This document shows positions 12,145-24,061 of a DNA stretch of 64,000 nt, piece after piece. Position 1 is the stretch's first letter. Every line of letters begins with the position of its first letter. The notes under the pieces are model-generated. The model made no database searches. It was not told the origin of the DNA and worked only from the letters and a program-made list of their open reading frames with translations. This DNA comes from Ancylostoma caninum (Eukaryota; Nematoda; Chromadorea; Rhabditida; Ancylostomatidae). The stretch covers positions 124,001 to 188,000 of the forward strand of contig JBAJFG010000446.1 in NCBI GenBank assembly GCA_037903475.1. The letters run 5' to 3'. The position numbers were made by a program, and so were the translations under genes.

Positions 12145-12640
12145 GCTATTAAACTTGATGTGAGATCGGTTCTGTGTGGCGCAGGAGCGTTTGGGCTCAG
12201 CCAGGAAAGAGATGTGGCCAATTATGCCCTCCATTATTAAGACAGAACTGTGCCATTAGTGAAGGGTCACTTGGCTTGATTATAACGCTTCCCGTTCGAG
12301 ATATTAAATTCGAAATTCGAGGTAATGAACTGTACACGTGCAAAGCTTGCGAACTATTGCAGCAATGGGTTGATTATGCGGAAGGAAATGGGAGACATGG
12401 GGAATGTAGTGAAATTTACCACTGTTCCCATAGAAAACCTCTCGCTTCTGGATTAGAGGGTTATTTGATGCTTCCTGAGACGTCCATAGAATCTACTGGT
12501 ACTCTTACTAAGCATATAATCAAATATGGCTAGTTTTTCCGTTCCTGGTACGTCCACGCGTCTGGCCATTCGTCTTGTGAAACATACTCTGAAGTCCGCC
12601 GCCTGAACATTTTACGGGTCTCGTTACCTGGCCAGCAGAC

Positions 12641-12857
12641 GTGCTTGCCTGCTGGCCAGGCACGCAAAAGCCGGAAACTGGCCAGGCAACACCCGGGAAC
12701 TGGTCAGGAAATTCAGTCCCGGAGTCTGATCAGGCAACCACGAACACCCGGAAACTGGCCAGCCAAGACTCGGAAACTGGCCAGGCAACACCAGGAAACT
12801 GGCCAGGCAACACCCGGAAACTGGCCAGGCAACACCCGGAAACTGGCCAGGCCACAA
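12641..12857. repeat. 22-bp tandem repeat, left array
   Basis: Clean repeats of about 22 bp, GGAAACTGGCCAGGCAACAC plus two bases, are most regular at 12770-12850 and degrade leftward. Long open frames across this array in several frames arise from the repeat. Confidence 0.85.
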
Positions 12858-12958
12858 TGGAAGGCTGGCGCGGCCGGGCATGTGCCCGGACGTCCCTACA
12901 AAAATCAGATGACATGGCCGCTTGGAGTGGGAGGTCTCACGAAGCCCCATGCAACTCT

Positions 12959-15900
12959 TCTTCTTCCTAGCGTTTTTCCCGTTTCGTAGCGGGGTCCGCT
13001 TTGCTGATCCTTTGACGCCATATTGCCCTGTCGTGCGCCTGGTCGGGATGGATCCTAACCAGCTTGAGGTCGGCGTGCAGAGTGTCAAGCCATCTTTGCT
13101 TTGGTCGTCCTTTCGGTCGCTTTCCTGGTACTTCTAGATTGAAGCCAATCCTACAGACTTTATCGCCATCAGCACGGAGAACGTGGCCGAACCATCGCAG
13201 ACGCGCCTCACGGAGTTTGTCGGCTATCGCAGTAACTCCAAATCGCTGCCGTATGTCCTGGTTGCAGAAGCGATCCAGCTGCGTAATGCCACCCATCCAC
13301 CGCAGCATCCTCATTTCCATGACGTTGATTCGGCGCTCCATTTCCTTGGTGGCAGGCCAACATTCGGCACCATAGAGCGCGACCGGGCGTACCACTGTTC
13401 GGTAGATCTTCGACTTCAGGCGGTCTGGGATGCTCTTGTCGCATAGCACACCAGTCAGTGAGCGCCACTTCAGCCACGCAGCGTTAACGCGTGCGATCAT
13501 CTCATGAGCGAGACTGCCGTCCGATGAGACCATTGAACCGAGGTATTTGAACGCAGTGGCTCTCGGGAGATTCATGCCATTAACTTTAATAGTGCCGGGC
13601 TCGTGTTCGTCTGTGGTCAGATACACGGTCTTCTTAATGTTGAGGCGAAGGCCAAACCGTGCCAGTCGGTCACTCCACGCTTGCGTCTGCCGTTCAAGCT
13701 CACCCTTGTCTTCAGATGCTAGCATTACGTCGTCGGCATACAACAGCGTCCAAGGAACCGGTCTTTGAAGGTCCTTTGTGAGGGCATCCATGACAACGAT
13801 GAAAAGGAGAGGAGAGAGAGCTGAGCCTTGGTGTACGCCAACGGTTATGGGAAACTCTGTCGATGTGCCGGCTGCCGCCTGCACTTTACTCCTATGATCG
13901 GCGTAAAGCATCTGCACCCATCTGAGAAGCTCCTCCGGAATGCCTTGAAGCCGCATTGCGTACCAGATCACTTCGTGCGGAACGCGATCGAAGGCCTTCT
14001 CCAGGTCGAGGAACGCTAGGTGCAGTGGCCGTTTCTTCTCACGATGCTTCTCGATCAGGAGACGGGCAGCATGGATGGCATCGGTAGTGCCGCATCCGGG
14101 TACAAAACCGCACTGGTTCGGGGATAGTTGAACAATTTCACGAATCCGGCGATCAATGATACGCTCGAAGATCTTCATGGTGTGCGACAACAGACGGATT
14201 GGCCTATAGTTCGCGCAATCTGCGGGACTGCCCTTACCTTTCCAGATCGGGATGGTGATGCTTCGTTGCCAGTCCTCGGGCACCTTCTTCTCCGCTATTG
14301 CCAAGTTGAAAAATTTCGTCAACCATTCGGCGGAGCTCCAACCCTGTGCCTTCCACACTTCCGCTGCCATATCATCTGGACCAGTCGCTTTGCCTAGCTT
14401 CATACGTTTCAATGCAAACATGGTCTCTTCGATGGTGATCGGCTGTACCGGTCCGAAGGTGGGCGGGATTTCTGGGACAGAAGGATGCGCAAATTCTTCC
14501 GTGGAGACTTTCTCAAAATAATCCCTCCATCGTTGCGTCGCCATCTTGCGGTCCATGAGAAGATGGCCTTGTTCATCGTTAACGCCGTGAAACTTCTCGA
14601 CATCGTCTGCTTGGCGCTGACGCGACTTCGCCAGTCGGTAAATAAAGCGCTCACCGTCTTTCGAGTCCAACTTCTTACAGACTTCATCGTAATGAGCCGC
14701 TTTCGCAGCGGCCACGGCCTTCTTCGCAGCCCTCTTTGCCTCCCTGTAACTGCTCCAGTTGTCTGCCGTTTTATTGTCAAGGAAGAGATGGTACAAACGC
14801 TTCTTTTCGCGGACTTTCGTTCTCACTTCTTCCGTCCAAAGCCAAGTCTTTCTTTCGATCTTCCGTCGGTCTGGTTTGGTAGTGCCAAGTTCGGAACGAG
14901 CTGCTGCAAGGATATTATTGGTAGCCCCTTGCCATGTCTCATCTACGTTCGTGACAGGTGGCAACTCGATCTTGGAGATGACATCTACTTGTCTCTCTCT
15001 TAGTCTCCACCACCTGATTCGAGCCGGCCCACATCGCTCGACGCGCCTCTGATTTGGCGGAGTGATTTTCATCGTGCAGATTAGCGGTCGATGCTGGGAC
15101 GTGACCGTCTCGTAAGGCACAACTTTTGCGTCCGTGACAAGCTTCTGGTCTCGGTACCTCACGAGGACGTAATCGATCTGTGTCTCGTTGCCACCACTGT
15201 AGAAAGTAACAAGGTGGGATGGTCGCTTTCGGAACTTCGTGTTTGCTATGACAAGATTGTGAGACTCGGCATAGTCGAGTATACGCTCACCATCGTCGTT
15301 GCGCACCCCGTATCCGAAGCCACCGTGGCACCTGTAGCCGTCTTTCGTCACTCCTACGTGGCCATTCAGGTCTCCCGCAATGATGATCGTGTCTTCTGGA
15401 GGTATTGCTGCGGTCGTCTCACCAATCAGTGCCCAGAAGTCATCCTTGACCCGATCGGTGCATCCAGTCTGTGGAGCATATGCCGAGAAGAAGTGAATGC
15501 GCCGTTCTTGCGTGACAATAACAATCTTCATAAGACGGTCGTCAAAACGCTCTACGACTGCTATGAAATCCCTGAACCTTTCAGAGACGATGACCCCGAC
15601 GCCGTTCCTTGTACCTGGACTGCCATTATAGACGATCTTGTAGCCGCATCCGATGTCCTTGGATTTGCTTCCTGACCATCTTGTCTCCTGCACAGCGCAT
15701 AGGTCGATTCGTCGGCGCTGTAGTGCTGCTGCTAGCTCATATGAGCGACCTGTCAACGTGCCAACGTTCAAAGTCGCAATACGCGTATTGGCTACGCAGT
15801 GATCCTTAACGACTCGCCTGCTTGCCCCCCGATGCCGCCGTTCGAGAAACATCGAGGACCCTCGCATATTATTGTCCACACTCACCGGGCCCCGCGAGTG

Positions 15901-16393
15901 GGCGTCGATTCCCGCGTACGCCGTAGCATTCTGCTCAAATCCATTTGGCGTCATGATCCATGTGATGTGACATGGGGTGTTCGTCAGCCGGCCTGTCACT
16001 GCGGCCTGTCGCCGGCATTCGATTTACGGGGAGAAGGAATTCCCCCCGTGGACAAGGGACTTATTTGTTAGAGGCGGCCCCTACTCGCCTCTCATGCGCT
16101 TCCCAGTCGTTAGAGTGCGAGCTTTTGGCCAAATCCGAACTGCAGGATACAGCCCGCACAAAGCATTTGCACACACCCACGCGCGTGAGTGCATGTTCAC
16201 ACTCATATGCCGGCCGCATGAATCGAATCCAGCACTGTCGAACTAAGGAGTCCATCCCCTAGATCTACCCGCGTCGCAGGGCAAGCGCATGGCTGCTTTT
16301 GGTCCGCGGTAAACCCCCTATCCGCCACCTGGGGTCGCGCCACGTAGCCTCGCAGCAAATCGGCTGGGATCCCTCGTAGGAGGGAGATCCGTG
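12959..16393 (-). mobile_element. Full-length RTE-type non-LTR retrotransposon with 18-bp flanking duplication
   Basis: The 3.43-kb minus-strand element is flanked by GAAGCCCCATGCAACTCT at 12941-12958 and again at 16394-16411. Its 3' end is a short GAA-rich tail only a few bases past the stop codon, typical of RTE elements with almost no 3' UTR. The 5' region (16000-16393) recurs at 22.64-22.84 kb, confirming it as part of the element. Similarity just outside the 18 bp (GGGAGGTCTCAC against GGGAGATCCGTG) leaves some doubt whether this is a pure target duplication. Confidence 0.85.
12967..15999 (-). CDS. RTE-clade endonuclease/reverse transcriptase, intact 1010 aa ORF
   Basis: The single uninterrupted ORF starts at the ATG whose first base is 15999. 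Residues of about 70-310 form an AP-endonuclease-like (EEP) domain: TLNVGTL, QETRWSG (catalytic Glu), AGDLNGHVG (Asp/Asn) and IDYVLV. The final motif reads SQHRPL, where SDH is usual in the superfamily. Residues of about 505-800 form a reverse transcriptase: KATGPDD, LDLEKAFDRVPH (catalytic Asp), GVHQGSALSP and LLYADDVML (YADD at 754-757). The C-terminal part contains RWFGHVLR and GRPKQRW, as in RTE-related elements. No stop or frameshift is present and the length is normal for the clade. The protein would nick chromosomal DNA and prime reverse transcription of its own RNA. Intactness and the flanking repeat suggest a recent, possibly still active, insertion. Confidence 0.93.
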   Translation of the reverse strand: MTGRLTNTPCHITWIMTPNGFEQNATAYAGIDAHSRGPVSVDNNMRGSSMFLERRHRGASRRVVKDHCVANTRIATLNVGTLTGRSYELAAALQRRRIDLCAVQETRWSGSKSKDIGCGYKIVYNGSPGTRNGVGVIVSERFRDFIAVVERFDDRLMKIVIVTQERRIHFFSAYAPQTGCTDRVKDDFWALIGETTAAIPPEDTIIIAGDLNGHVGVTKDGYRCHGGFGYGVRNDDGERILDYAESHNLVIANTKFRKRPSHLVTFYSGGNETQIDYVLVRYRDQKLVTDAKVVPYETVTSQHRPLICTMKITPPNQRRVERCGPARIRWWRLRERQVDVISKIELPPVTNVDETWQGATNNILAAARSELGTTKPDRRKIERKTWLWTEEVRTKVREKKRLYHLFLDNKTADNWSSYREAKRAAKKAVAAAKAAHYDEVCKKLDSKDGERFIYRLAKSRQRQADDVEKFHGVNDEQGHLLMDRKMATQRWRDYFEKVSTEEFAHPSVPEIPPTFGPVQPITIEETMFALKRMKLGKATGPDDMAAEVWKAQGWSSAEWLTKFFNLAIAEKKVPEDWQRSITIPIWKGKGSPADCANYRPIRLLSHTMKIFERIIDRRIREIVQLSPNQCGFVPGCGTTDAIHAARLLIEKHREKKRPLHLAFLDLEKAFDRVPHEVIWYAMRLQGIPEELLRWVQMLYADHRSKVQAAAGTSTEFPITVGVHQGSALSPLLFIVVMDALTKDLQRPVPWTLLYADDVMLASEDKGELERQTQAWSDRLARFGLRLNIKKTVYLTTDEHEPGTIKVNGMNLPRATAFKYLGSMVSSDGSLAHEMIARVNAAWLKWRSLTGVLCDKSIPDRLKSKIYRTVVRPVALYGAECWPATKEMERRINVMEMRMLRWMGGITQLDRFCNQDIRQRFGVTAIADKLREARLRWFGHVLRADGDKVCRIGFNLEVPGKRPKGRPKQRWLDTLHADLKLVRIHPDQAHDRAIWRQRISKADPATKREKR

Positions 16394-17060
16394 GAAGCCC
16401 CATGCAACTCTACCACCAAATATCTCGAGGATGAACCACTCCACCCCGGTTTATGTGCACGAGCCACTTCATGACAGCCCTTTGAAACACACTTGCAACT
16501 TTGAGTCCCCCTTCATTGTGCTGCGTACATGTTGCTGGTTGCAACTCATATGTTAATATAGAGAAAATCCATTTTGACCGAAAAATTGCTCAATTTTTCA
16601 CTTTATGGGAGAACGTTAAGGACACATCCATCTTGCATAAGCTCCACCTCTAAATGCCTTCGCACTGTAGAAAAATATGGGTGGGAATACAAAAATTCCC
16701 TACTAACACCCGTAATCTGGTCAGGCAACGGACGATACCCGTAATCTGGTCAGGCAACAGGCGATAGCCGTGATCTGGACAGGCAACCCCCGTTTCCTGG
16801 TCAGGAAACAGCAAGTCCGAGAATCTGACCAGGCAACACCCGTAAATTGAGCCGGATCGGATGTTGACCCGTAAAATGTTCAGGCAACGTCTGAAAACGT
16901 CGGTTCAGCCGTAAACTGGCCAGACAAACTTCAGATCTCCCGTTTTCTGGTCAGGCACACCCGTTCTCCCGTCTGCTGGTCCGGCGGCGGACTTCAGAGT
17001 AGGACTAGCTAACCAGTGATTTCGTCCTGCACGTCCACCACGCATGACTGAGATCAGCGG

Positions 17061-20000
17061 TGTCCTTTTTTGAGCGCTGAGTCCAAAGTTCGGGAATCAA
17101 AGTCCTAAAACTCAGCAATTGTTACTCTTAATTTGAGCACGGGTCGAACAGCAGGAAGCAAAAATCAGATCATCAAAGATTCGCCTACATCCTGAACTAT
17201 TGAGACTGAAAAGCTTCACTCTTTGGGCATAAGTCGACGTATTTTGAGCAAGATCTACGAGCTGAATACGACCAAGAAAAAAAACGAAGTGTGAAAGCAC
17301 GTTAACTGTTCTCAAGTTTAGCCTTTGGTTACAAAATATGGTGTCAGAATTAACCCATGTACCCAGATCCTCTATCGATTTTCCTCTTGGAAGGAGGAGT
17401 TCTATCATGTGTGTATCATGTGTGTCAACTATTTAACAAATATAGTGATGTCCTTTTCATAAGGTTTAAGAGCGAATTGGGCCAAAATGACCACTTTTTC
17501 ATAGGTACAAATGGGTTGGATACCGTTTCATCAGCGTTGGATTCAGTATCATGGACAAAAGTGACAGCTTTACCGCTATATCTCTAATATAACCTCATGA
17601 GTAGCTTTGCAGATCACCAGTTCGTAAAATAAATGTTGATATTAGAACATAACTTTCTTACTAACTATAATATGTTGTAGATTGTGTGATGTTCTTGAAG
17701 GGAAGACCTTTCTGCAGGATTTGAGAGCGAAATTGGAGTGAGAAGGAGAAGTGTTGTCACCAAGAAAAAACTTCCCACTCTTCTCCAGAGTGCTTTGAGA
17801 GCTCGAGTCAGGGATTGCATTTTGAGATCTGCATATTGGACGCGCTATAGGCGTGGCGGAGCACTCGTTGTCGGCAGCTTCATCCTCTAGCTGCCCTGGT
17901 ATTTCATGCAGTCCAATGAAGGCTACGAATATAGCCAAATTCAGAATAAGCTTGCAATTTTTGTTGGCAGTTGAATTCTTTTTTCGACTCTTCATTTGTT
18001 TTACCACTTTTCCATATGACACAGCCTTCGTCCTTTTCATTCATTTAACAGAGTGCATTGGATCTTCGCACTTTCTTCGCTGATTTCGAAAGCATCAGTT
18101 TCTGAAGTTGGAATATTGAGCACAGCAGTTGTTCACCAAAAAAACCTCAAGTTCAAGCTAAGTTCAGGCGGAACTATGCCATTGGAGTCTTGTCAACCAT
18201 TCATCATCTATAATACTAACTACTGGCTTTCACTGTAAATTACCAACTTGCTGGGGTTCTGAGGTTGAATTATAACCCTTCAATTCTAACCTGAATTTAA
18301 TTCAAAAAAAAGTTAAATAATTTGGATTATATCTGAGCTAGCCAGCACTGACAAATACATACATACTTAGCAATGTTAGTAAGGGCACCAAGTATGCATA
18401 CGCTTATATACTGTGAAATATTTGGCGATACTTTGTTTAAATGCACCGTTCTTAGAAAATTTGTTGCAAAACCACTCCTTCACCTTTCTCGTCAACAGCC
18501 AATGGGTGAAACTTCCGGAAATGTCATACAAAACACGTTGCTACCGTAGTGGTCCCACATTCTTGAATTAGTTGGACATACGTATATAGAATCGCCAATG
18601 CTGTAAAAAATGTGGGAAAGTCGAAGCCACAGTAGTAATGTTGTATTTATGAAGATTCTTAATTAGAGCCTTCCAGACTCGTGCATCATTGCTGTTTTAT
18701 GCATATCTACTACGTATCTCCATACTGAGCAGGCCAAGGAAGAATTTATTCGCTGCTAACATTGTAAACTATGTATGTTCAAGGATCCCGCTACAATTTT
18801 TGCTTACCTATAAGGAGTTCCTGAGTAACGTTCACAATTAATGACGTGGTCGAAGTCATTAGAAAGGTCCTAAAATCTTTCTTGCACCTCGTAGAAAACA
18901 CTAAGGAAATTCAGCATTGCTCATTATGCCAAGTAAATCTAGAAGTAGAATGTTTTCTTTGTATCGGATGGTGGTTATATTATCATATACTGTATCGTCT
19001 TTGACAGTTTGTATGATACAATACCACTCCTGATTGCGAAAAAAAGGTCCACAAGCGGGACATTAATCCATAGTAAGGCGTCGCTCTTTCATGACTCTCA
19101 AAAATGGGAATAGTAATTTCTAGAAACAATTAGATCCTTCATAGTATGGCAAATCAAACGGTCTACAAACTTTCTAATATTGATTCCAATATTTTGATTA
19201 AACAGGTCAATTTTTAATGGTATTCCCTGCAGTGCAAAAAATTCGATAATAAAGAAGGAAGAAGCTAAACATATCGAGATTCAACATAACAGTCTGAATC
19301 TTCAACAAAAACTGGAGCTGTTTTACATTTAACGAAGTTATGGAGAAGCGTTGCTTTGCGCCAGATTAACGCGTCGCCTGTGTCTTTTTTCGCTAAATTA
19401 GGACCATTATGCAGTTACTGTATAATACATTTGCGACCTTACGCTTTTGGCATGGTGCGTCATGTGGAACCCGTGCATTTGAACGCGCCCACGTGGACCC
19501 CATGCTCAACCGCTTGAGCACGTGGTCCCACGTGGTAGGATTTTTTTCCCGCACAATACTTCAAATTTGTGCAAATCTGAGACAGATCGTTTTCTATTTT
19601 GAGATCGTCAGGAGTGTTCCTAGATGCTTGGCGTACATCCACTGGGTACCGACAGGCGTATCTTTTTCATGTGTATCGTTGTTTGTGCTGTACGTTCCAA
19701 ACAGGTAGTAAGAAAGTCTGAGAGAACATCTGCTCTGCTCTGTGCGTGTGTAGAAGTCTTGAGTATTCGTTAGTAAACCACTACATAGGGCTTTGCTAAT
19801 TATTACTGTTTCACGAGAATTTTCCGAAATTCCGAAAAGAGCGTGCTCACCCGGTTGAGCACGCGGTCTCACGCGTCGCACCACGCGTGTCAGCCGGTTG
19901 AGCAGATTGTCGCGAATGTGTTTAATGAGATTGCATTTGAACGAAATATCCGTTTTCCTTATTAAGAGTTCTTTCCCTAGCTGTTAAAGAGGCAGGGGAC

Positions 20001-22639
20001 CATAAATATCGTGAAAAATGTGGAAAATAAGAGACACCTCTCGTCGAAATTCCCGGAATACTAGATTGATGGTTTATGATCTCTTATATTTCGGTGGAAA
20101 AAAGGCTATTTTGGGAACGGAAGCATCGAAACGGGATCCAAGGTTAGTGTTTCTAACTCCTCGTCATTTTTCGTTCAACGAACGGATGCTTCCTTGAATG
20201 TAGTTGTGCCATACGCCAAAATATTGTCTCACCCAAATTTTGGCTTCGTCAGAGTTTTTGCACTTTTCATCCGCTTAGAAAAACATCGCTGACAGAAACA
20301 ATTGGCATTTTTTCTGATAGTTGGAAGTTCGATGCTCGTGCACACGAAGGTCTTTGTAGTCTAAGTGATGAATTCGGAGTGATCGATATATCGATCGACA
20401 ACTCACTTCAGTTCTTCAGTAAATTAGTTCGTCATTACTTAGTTGGTCCAATAATTAGTTTGAATCCACTCGAGTTCCCAAATATTTCTAAGAAGATGAC
20501 TACATATTGCCTGATTGTGGCCAAGTGGCAGAGCAAACACTTCCGTATTACACGAAGGGCAACTCTGCTGCCCTCTTCTCTTCTTGATAGTCGTATAACC
20601 TAACATAAAATTCCTAATTTCGGTCTGTCGCCTTTAAATTTCTTATTAACCAGGAATTGAAGAGTACTGTGTGGTATACTTTTCTAGATGTCCCTTGAAT
20701 CGCTCTTTCATGCAGTTCCGAATATGTAGGGATATCTAATATAGCAGGTTTATTAAGAGAAAAATACGTAGTGCTGTGATAATTTGCCAGCTTCATATAT
20801 CTGCTCAAAGGAGAAAAACCATATGCATCTGGAGCACGTATGCGCTTCCCTCTCCAGCTAGAGAATTGAGCGCAGCTCTAGTCAAGAGTTGGTTTTATGT
20901 CGTATGAGCAAACGCAGTCAATTTTCACTGCGGATTTTGTCTGAAAGAAGTGCTTCCCGGTTCGTGAAAAGGATGCGAGGTGCAGCGTTGATTTTGGCCG
21001 ATAGAGCCGGAAGTCTTCCTGTACAACTCTTATACGCTATGAATTCAAGACCATCACTAACTCGGGCAACGGGACCTTCAATTGCTCACACTTCAAAGCT
21101 GTTGTTCTTGGCCAAACGGCAACAGCAAGGGTGGGAGTCATGTGGGAGTCACAAAACACTAACAAAGCAAAAAAAAGTCATGGCTAACCTGAGCGGCTAT
21201 CCGATAGACTTACAAGGTGGAATATGAGGGCCTCATTTGGCGCTCTTGTTTGTTTTCATTTATAAATGTCATCATATTTTCGTTTCGTACATGAATGATA
21301 CGTCATCGAATGTGCTTTCTTTTGGGCCATGACCCACTTAGTCTCCTATGGCAATGCTTTTTCTGCACAGTTTATTGTTACCCACGACCCTATAAGAAGG
21401 AATCCATTTGAGAATCTTACTACGACTGGTTCAGAGTGTCATGAGACGACGGAAAAACAAAGGAAATGCCTACTTGAATAGAAAATTAGGGCACACTCGA
21501 TGATATAGTGCGAGGAGGATCACTTGCGACGCACAGTTTCGTGGTGTCAATGTTGAGGGCCCATGTATATCAAGGTCAAATAAAACCAACTCGAAAATGT
21601 TTTGTAAAACAAAGTTTTCATGTATTTAAACACCCTTTGCAATAATAAACACAAACTTATTATAGCTATCAAAGGTAAAATAGTGTTCTTCGTAACGCCA
21701 ACACTTTTTGGACAGCCTGATTGATGTTACGGTACGCAGAACGTCAATGTTGGTTTACTAACCGGGTAAGAGTATCAGCTATCCGTCTGTGGATCTCAGC
21801 GCAGATGCCATTCCAGGATTTTCACAATTTTCACAGTTAGATCAGCCTGTTGGTAATCTGCTTTTCTGCGCACCTTCACTTTTCATAAATATCATCAATC
21901 GGGTTACTGAACTTTCCGTAGTGTATAATGACATAAGAGGAGCCGCAAACCACAATCTCGTTGGGTTACCCGATTGCTTTCTGGAGCCAGCTTCTGGAGC
22001 CAGCCAGCGAGCCAGCCTGGCATCCAGTGAGTGTGCTTGCCTATTAGAAAATTTGTAGCTGTACGTATTCACCCATGTTTCGCTGTCGAATGTTTTGATT
22101 TGGTCCCTCTGCAATATTTCTAAAGTTTTTTTAAAATAATAAATGAGTTAGGAACTATGATGTCAGCTGTCCCGATTCGCTGAGGTTTTTTTTAGTCACA
22201 AGCTGGGACTGCAGTCCATAGTTATTATGTGGGTCATTTACTTGCAATTTTCATGGAGCTGAATACTCCAAAGGCAGCAAATGACGAACACCATGTAGAA
22301 CCGTGAAGTAAAACGAAGTTTCCGCTTCACTAAGATGCTCACAGACCAGTCACAAAAAGCGAATGAGGAATGACGTTGGGTCCAAGTACATACATATAGT
22401 CTGGTAGCGCAGAGGTGGTCCCTGGGACCAATTTGTCCGTAATCACGACCTCGTCCCGAAGTCGGCCAAGTAATCTAATTTTTACGCTTTTTGATATGTA
22501 TATGGTGTGATTCCTTCCACTCTGATGTTTCCCTACTGCCATTTAGTAAAATCTCCTCGAAGACGCATTCTGCGGACAAGTCGTAACTGCAGACAAAGTC
22601 ACCTCAGGTGCCATCTTTGGGCTAACAGACCATACCTCA
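17061..22639. other. Gene-poor intergenic region
   Basis: I find no confident multi-exon gene. Apart from the open frame at 17642-18040, I see partly palindromic CACGTGG/TTGAGCACG segments near 19480-19540 and 19840-19910. A stretch with mariner-like tip sequence (TTTTTGGACAGCCTGA) lies at about 21707-21722. Everything else is unremarkable AT-rich DNA. Confidence 0.4.
17642..18040 (-). CDS. Unassigned 132-codon ORF with signal-peptide-like segment
   Basis: An open minus-strand frame has a basic start, the hydrophobic segment LILNLAIFVAFIGL and then an acidic, Ser-rich, Cys-containing tail (DEAADNECSATP). An internal Met shortly before the hydrophobic segment could start a secreted or type II membrane protein. 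I recognise no domain, and no poly(A) signal or splice partners were identified. It could be one exon of a secreted-protein gene or a chance ORF. Confidence 0.3.
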   Translation of the reverse strand: MKRTKAVSYGKVVKQMKSRKKNSTANKNCKLILNLAIFVAFIGLHEIPGQLEDEAADNECSATPIARPICRSQNAIPDSSSQSTLEKSGKFFLGDNTSPSHSNFALKSCRKVFPSRTSHNLQHIIVSKKVMF

Positions 22640-23080
22640 CTTACTCAAGGGATCCCGGCCAATTAGCTGCAAGACTACGTAGTGCTACCCAGGACAAAGG
22701 GTTGGCTGTGGACCAGAAGCAGTATTGAGCATGTCTTTTGACATTGATGGATCTGGGGGATGTACTCTTTAGTTCTGCTTGCTGCAGTCAAATTATACAT
22801 TTGAGTGTGAAGATGCACTAACGTACGTACGTGGGCGAGTGCATATTAGGTGGGACAAGTTCCACGAAGCCTGGCTACAATAGTTTGACGACATTCTTCG
22901 TGCCGAGGGATAAATTCTGTTCAACTGGCTTCGATCGAGCTGTACCAGGAGAAGATTTGACATTGTGCACCTCGACCTCAAGCTGACAAAGGTCCACCAC
23001 GTCCATACGCACGACAGCGCAAATTGGCGTCAATGAATCAGCGAAGCGAACCCTTCTGTTAAACAAACCAAACATAAACA
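22640..23080 (+). mobile_element. Internally deleted, decayed RTE copy
   Basis: Positions 22640-22840 resemble the 5' leader of the RTE at 12959-16393, with AAGGGATCCCGGCC, GTGGACCAGAAGCAG and GGGGGATG.ACTC.TTAG aligned in order. Positions 22945-23060 resemble the very end of its coding region: a DLKL segment, then HDSANWRQ with a stop, then ISEAN. The roughly 2.5-kb centre is missing. A further GFNLEV fragment follows at 23103-23140, out of order, so more than one event is involved. Confidence 0.65.
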
Positions 23081-23778
23081 GAAAAGATGATGAAGAAAAA
23101 GAATGACGTTGGGTTCAATCTCGAAGTGGAGAAAGCGAGGGGTGTGGTGTGTTTCTGCGCGACATTTCTCGTCGCATTACTTTCCTTTATAAGTGATAAT
23201 TTGTCCTTTTTTCACCCAAATAATTTCAAGAGTAGCGTGAATTTCCGCTCGTGGCCAAACTTTAATTGCCGTTGGGTCTTGACTATTCCTTAAGTAGCTC
23301 ATATTTTCCGTCTTTTTACAGATTTTTCAACATATTCCTTGGGTAAACAATAAATAATAGTCTTCTGTGATGCAAAACTGATTGACCCGTACATTATTAG
23401 CAATCATCTTAATGATATCGACTAAAGAAAGCCTACGATTTCAGATTTCTGTATTTCGGACTTCAAAACCTCCATCGCTTTAATATGCTGTCCATACAAG
23501 GCAATCTTCCTGGATTAGTCTCACTCATTTGAGCGTATTTTGATAAACAATGAACGAAATGGCTCCATGTTCTATTTCGATAAACAATGAATGAATTGGC
23601 TCCATGTTCATGTGAGGAATAATGCTTTAGAAAATTCTACTCAAGGATGTATGTTTTGGATGAGGAAGATTTTGTACCTTTACATTTAGTGACATCCGCA
23701 TTCTAGCGCATAGGATTCAATGTTTAGTGAGCTTCAAAGTCCAAAGCTTGCATCCAACACACTGTATCCAACCGCATA

Positions 23779-24027
23779 AGGGCAATTTATACTGCATGCG
23801 TGCGACTGACGCGCGTGCGTCTCTATGATGAAGAATAGGCCCCAGTCGCATAGCAGTCGCATCGCAGTCGCAGCTCAGACGCACGCGTTCACGGTCTGGC
23901 GGCGGCCGCGCGTTCTTTTCATTGAGGATGTGCATGTCGTGTTGACCGGTCTTCATGGAAAATCCCCTGCAAATGGATGCATGCGACTGATGCGCGACTG
24001 ACGCACGCAGCTAGTATAAATTATCGT
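23779..24027. mobile_element. MITE with AGGGCAATTTATACT termini, copy 1
   Basis: The ends are inverted (GGCAATTTATACT on the left, AGTATAAATTATCG on the right). Subterminal GC-rich blocks repeat GCGACTGACGC motifs in both orientations. The copy at 29171-29367 shares termini and subterminal layout. TA flanks suggest a TA target duplication. Confidence 0.6.
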
Positions 24028-24061
24028 ATAAACACCGCTCAATGAATAGGTATTATCATGA

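Larger units (their letters stand above)
12541..17060. mobile_element. Foldback/minisatellite element interrupted by an RTE retrotransposon
   Basis: The outer ends are inverted copies. ACTCTGAAGTCCGCCGCC at about 12588 reappears inverted at about 16983-17000, and GCCTGAACATTTTACGGGTC reappears inverted near 16867-16886. Inside the arms are tandem copies built around CTGGCCAGGCAACACCC (12641-12857, period about 22 bp) and CTGGTCAGGCAAC (16719-16850). The RTE element occupies the middle. The arms probably belonged to one older element split by the insertion. Confidence 0.6.

Noticed and set aside
12624..13088. 154-codon minus-strand frame overlapping the RTE end
   Set aside because: Mostly 22-bp repeat sequence plus the antisense of another RTE frame.
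13064..15675. Plus-strand frames of 80-194 codons
   Set aside because: Shadows antisense to the intact RTE coding region.
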